From Planctomycetota bacterium (GTDB taxonomy: Bacteria > Planctomycetota > Planctomycetia > Pirellulales > Pirellulaceae): a DNA stretch of 25,866 bases. Numbering within the stretch: position 1 is the first letter of the stretch; each line of letters begins with the position of its first letter. The notes under the pieces are model-generated. The model did not search any database, was not told the DNA's origin, and worked only from the letters and a program-made list of their open reading frames with translations. The DNA is taken from positions 1 to 25,866 of the forward strand of contig JAPLNJ010001231.1 of the NCBI GenBank assembly GCA_026692885.1. Reading direction: 5' to 3'. Made by a program: the position numbers and the translations under genes. Positions 23,181-25,866 of this stretch are shown here, in pieces.

Positions 23181-23316
23181 GATCCCAAGCCGTTGTCGCG
23201 TCCGCCTGGTCGAATCGAGACACGCCATCCACCAACGCGACCTGACAAACAAGCCGTACCAAACTCACGGCACCAGCCACCCCCATTCCGAAACCGTTTT
23301 TGATCGAAGGGACAAC

Positions 23317-25524
23317 ATGAACTACGTGCCTCCAAACCATGGCCAGCTGAATGGGTGTCCGGCGACGTCGGACTACGCAAGCACCGACCTCGGGCGGTCA
23401 ACCCACATCCCACAGTTTCGGACGGCAGTTTTGGCGGCCACCGTGATGTTGCTGGGCGCCTTTTCCGTCGACGGCGCCGAAGTCGCTCAGAAAGCGGCCA
23501 GCACCGACAAGACGCTGGTCGCGTGGGCCTCGCCGGCGAACCTGAACCAGCAGGGTGGCAGCGTGCTGACGATCCAGAGCGGCGACCGCTTCGACGCGAT
23601 CGTGCTCGGCGAGCGGGCACCCGGCAAATGGATGGCCGGCAGCGAATTCTTCCACCGCACACAAGCGGACCAGGACGCCAACGCCGCCGAGACCGCCGGT
23701 TCCGACGCGCTGGTCCAGATTGCAGTCGTGTACGAAGGCGACCAGATTCGCAGCTACCGCAACGGGGAAGCGTACGCCTCGTACAAGACGCAGAACGTGG
23801 ACCTGCTGAAGATCGAGAATCACATCGCCGTGTTTGGGCTGCGGCACGTGGGGGCGGGGACGGGAACGCCGTTCGTCGGGTCGATCGACGATGCACGCAT
23901 CTACGAGCGGGCGTTGACGGCCCAAGAGATCCAGTCGCTGAGGCCCAACGAGGCTTCGGACATCAAGCCGCTGGCGTGGTGGGACTTCGAGGGCGAAGCG
24001 GTGAAGGACCGGGCCGGCCACTTCACCCATCACGCGGCCGTGGGCGGGGCCAAGGTCAAGGGAGGACGGCTCTTGCTCGACGGCACAGGGTATCTGGTCG
24101 TGGCGCGGTCGGAGGCGGATGCCAAGCAGACGACGCTCAACGCACCTCCGCCCCCGCCCGTCGGGCCCTACGCACCCGAGACGCCGGCTTGGCCCGACCA
24201 GCCGTCGGCGAACTGGCTGACGTTCCACCTGGCACACCCGGGCCCCGGTCCGGCGATGCCCGGCGATCCGAACTGCATCTTCGACTACAAGGGCCGCGTG
24301 CATCTGCACTATATCTACCGAAATGCCTGGGGGTTTGTCTTCGGCCACGTGTCCAGCGACGACATGGTGCGCTGGAAGTGGCACAAGACGGTGCTGGCGC
24401 CACCGACGACCGGACACGGCATGTTCAGTGGCACCGGATTCTACACGAAGGCCGGCCGGCCGACGATCATCTACCACGGCCAGGGCGCCGGGCGAAATGT
24501 GCTCCAACACCCGGCCGACGATTCGTTCGACTCGTGGACCGAGCCCGTGCCCGTCGTGCCCAAGACGGCCGACGGCCAGACGCCGAACATCCGCCACTGG
24601 GACCCCGACTGCTGGCTGATGAACGACACGTACTACGCCTACAGCGGCGGGCAGAACCCGCAGTTGATGAAGTCGCCGGACCTGCAGAACTGGACGTACC
24701 TGGGCGACCTGCTGCATCCCGAGTACCCGGCGAATCTGAGCATCCCCAAGAACGAGGACATCTCCTGCGGGAACATGTTCCCGATCGGCGGCAAGTGGAT
24801 GCTGCTGTGCATCAGCCACGGCAAGGGCGCCCGTTACTACCTGGGCGACTTCCAGGACGAGAAGTATCTGCCCAGCTTCCACGCGATGCTGAGTTTCGGC
24901 AGCAACCAGTTCTTTGCGCCCGAGTCGGTGCTGACGCGCGACGGCCGACGGGTCATGTGGGCGTGGCTGCTGAACATGCCGATCGCACCGACCGGGGTGC
25001 AGTCGCTGCCGCGCGAACTGGAGTTGCCAGCTGACGGGGCGTTGCGGATTCGGCCGCTGCGTGAACTGTCGAAGCTGCGCTACGATGCCCAGAGCCGTGA
25101 GGCCCTGACGGTCAAGGACGGGGCGCCGGTGGCGATCAACGAAGCCTCGGGCGATGCGGTGGAGTTGGAGGTGACGATCGCCGCGCCGCTGCCCGCTGAG
25201 GTCGGTCTTACGCTGCTGGGCGACGAACGAGGCGAGGGTGGGATGAGCATTGTTGCCGGCGCCGGCCGCCAGACGCTGCGCGTGGGCTCCACCGAACCGC
25301 CATTCCAGCTGGCCCAGGGTGAGGACCTGACGCTACGGGTGTTCATCGACAAAAACCTGGTGGAGGTCTTCGCCAACGACCGGCAGGCAGCGGTTTTCGC
25401 GGTCAACGCGGCGCGGGCCGAGCCGAACGTGTCGCTGTACGCCAAGGGCGGTAATGCAACGGTGCGCTCCGTCAAGGCTTGGCGGATGCGGACGATCTAC
25501 GCAGCGGACCCCGGGGCGAAATGA
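23317..25524 (+). CDS. Secreted GH32-like (fructanase/invertase-type) glycoside hydrolase with LamG-like N-terminal domain
   Basis: The 735-residue protein has a late hydrophobic leader (TAVLAATVMLLGAFSVDGA, about 36-54). Residues ~60-215 end in GSIDDARIYERALTAQEI, a typical LamG/concanavalin ending. A proline linker (near 277-290) leads to the five-bladed propeller: MPGDPNCIFDYKGRVHLHYIYR (314-335, Asp317 in the place of the nucleophile), RHWDPDCWLMNDTYY (Asp429 as the transition-state stabiliser) and NEDISCGNMFPIGGKWMLL (Glu480 as candidate acid/base). The C-terminal beta-sandwich shows LRVFIDKNLVEVFANDRQ (673-690), the hallmark of GH32. The usual WMNDPNG and EC(P) motifs are altered, so its substrate may not be a plain fructan. 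I chose ATG 23317, with AAGGG upstream; an open frame extends to 22816 but through repeats. It follows the GH5 remnant, consistent with a polysaccharide-use region. Confidence 0.86.
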   Translation: MNYVPPNHGQLNGCPATSDYASTDLGRSTHIPQFRTAVLAATVMLLGAFSVDGAEVAQKAASTDKTLVAWASPANLNQQGGSVLTIQSGDRFDAIVLGERAPGKWMAGSEFFHRTQADQDANAAETAGSDALVQIAVVYEGDQIRSYRNGEAYASYKTQNVDLLKIENHIAVFGLRHVGAGTGTPFVGSIDDARIYERALTAQEIQSLRPNEASDIKPLAWWDFEGEAVKDRAGHFTHHAAVGGAKVKGGRLLLDGTGYLVVARSEADAKQTTLNAPPPPPVGPYAPETPAWPDQPSANWLTFHLAHPGPGPAMPGDPNCIFDYKGRVHLHYIYRNAWGFVFGHVSSDDMVRWKWHKTVLAPPTTGHGMFSGTGFYTKAGRPTIIYHGQGAGRNVLQHPADDSFDSWTEPVPVVPKTADGQTPNIRHWDPDCWLMNDTYYAYSGGQNPQLMKSPDLQNWTYLGDLLHPEYPANLSIPKNEDISCGNMFPIGGKWMLLCISHGKGARYYLGDFQDEKYLPSFHAMLSFGSNQFFAPESVLTRDGRRVMWAWLLNMPIAPTGVQSLPRELELPADGALRIRPLRELSKLRYDAQSREALTVKDGAPVAINEASGDAVELEVTIAAPLPAEVGLTLLGDERGEGGMSIVAGAGRQTLRVGSTEPPFQLAQGEDLTLRVFIDKNLVEVFANDRQAAVFAVNAARAEPNVSLYAKGGNATVRSVKAWRMRTIYAADPGAK

Positions 25525-25554
25525 TCGCCCTAAGGCTCCGCCGAAGAATAACTT

Positions 25555-25580
25555 CCTCGCCCCGGTACTCCGGGGCGAGG
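25555..25580. repeat. Perfect GC-rich hairpin 3' of the GH32 gene (REP-like)
   Basis: CCTCGCCCCGG (25555-25565), loop TACT, CCGGGGCGAGG (25570-25580): an 11-bp perfect stem 31 bp after the GH32 stop. No U-tract follows, so it is terminator-like in shape only. Same family as 172-194, 8063-8092 and 17375-17402. Confidence 0.7.
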
Positions 25581-25607
25581 GTTGGGGTGCGGGGCCGAGA
25601 AGCAAAT

Positions 25608-25626
25608 GCCGAAGCTATTTTTCGGC
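25608..25626. repeat. Short hairpin repeat shared with 17769-17789
   Basis: GCCGAA (25608-25613), 7-base loop, TTCGGC (25621-25626), followed by CCTAAG within six bases as at 17769-17796. Its presence both 3' of the GH32 gene and 5' of the oxidoreductase gene argues for a repeat. Confidence 0.5.
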
Positions 25627-25736
25627 CGTGCCTAAGCATGAAGCGGCCGTTAGGTTACGGACGAAACCCCACAACGCGAAAATTGCTGGACCAGCGCAGC
25701 CGTTCCTGCCGTGGTTGTTAGCGCCGCCGCCGCCAT

Positions 25737-25864
25737 CGTAGCATGGCTCTCCAGAGCCGTGCAGGATCCGCGCTGCCGGTTCCTGACGCTTCGTACCGGG
25801 CAAGAATCGTAATCGATTCGGCCAATCGCTGTCGAACCACACGGCTCTGGAGAGCCATGCTACG
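25737..25864. repeat. Element with perfect 25-bp terminal inverted repeats
   Basis: 25737-25761 and 25840-25864 are perfect reverse complements over 25 bp (CGTAGCATGGCTCTCCAGAG at the left end), with a 78-bp interior that has no long ORF. Total 128 bp. A solo related arm is at 22924-22955. No transposase is nearby. Confidence 0.82.
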
Positions 25865-25866
25865 GG

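Larger units (their letters stand above)
22857..23316. other. Repeat-containing gap between GH5 remnant and GH32 gene
   Basis: The 460-bp stretch contains a solo arm of the right-edge element (22924-22955) and a nested inverted repeat (23071-23180). The long open frame of the GH32 gene continues through it but lacks protein-like composition. The GH32 promoter should be in the last ~130 bp; I cannot place it. Confidence 0.5.

Noticed and set aside
22816..23316. N-terminal extension of the GH32 frame
   Set aside because: It crosses inverted repeats and shows no protein-like pattern; ATG 23317 has an upstream AAGGG and precedes a plausible leader.
23398..24882. Long minus-strand ORF of nearly 500 codons across the GH32 gene (and a plus-strand one at 23355-25034)
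   Set aside because: Shadows of the GH32 frame. The composition is rich in Arg/Ala/Pro and no motif fits; only the GH32 frame has recognisable domains.
1..25866. CRISPR array, tRNA, rRNA or integrase-flanked island
   Set aside because: No regularly spaced direct repeats, no cloverleaf or rRNA-like sequence, and no recognisable integrase or transposase were found. The repeats seen are inverted and dispersed.

Overview
The window looks like a chromosomal segment of a GC-rich planctomycete (Planctomycetota). The main reasons are a PSCyt1/DUF1549/DUF1553 gene, a DUF1501 gene with a twin-arginine leader, a Tat-exported Gfo/Idh/MocA oxidoreductase, two uroporphyrinogen-decarboxylase-like (URO-D) genes, a Uma2-type gene and a secreted HEAT-repeat protein. 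No rRNA, tRNA, CRISPR array, integrase or transposase gene was seen.

Layout. 1-1380: a truncated dispersed repeat, then a DHH phosphoesterase on the minus strand. 1380-3736: two intergenic palindromic elements, then a minus-strand pair (GATase1-like protein followed by a double-SIS sugar-phosphate protein). 3737-4516: a divergent intergenic stretch filled by nested inverted repeats. 4517-9616: a DUF1549/DUF1553 cytochrome gene broken by an apparent internal deletion, a Uma2 gene, a repeat cluster, and DUF1501. 9828-12363: a DcaP-like porin followed by a pentaheme lipoprotein cytochrome. 12393-14276: a minus-strand pair (cytidylyltransferase-like, then URO-D-like). 14452-17349: a GT2 glycosyltransferase and a HEAT-repeat protein. 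17350-20394: a second repeat cluster, a Gfo/Idh/MocA oxidoreductase and a URO-D/MtaA-like protein. 20517-22158: a dispersed inverted-repeat element beside an AbiE-like type IV toxin-antitoxin pair in toxin-first order. 22203-25524: a 5'-truncated GH5 glycosidase and an intact secreted GH32-like protein. The right edge holds further hairpins.

The genes suggest a polysaccharide-degrading, sugar-remodelling lifestyle with exported oxidoreductases and cytochromes, but most are small independent units rather than one pathway. The most distinctive property is the density of intergenic palindromic elements. At least seven families are visible, several with an outer inverted repeat enclosing an inner long palindrome, and several with two or more copies in 26 kb. 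The other notable points are the reversed AbiE-like module with a palindrome centred between its putative promoter hexamers, the GH5 gene truncated exactly at that module, and the deletion-frameshift in the DUF1549/DUF1553 gene. All functional calls are from reading the sequence; no database search was run.
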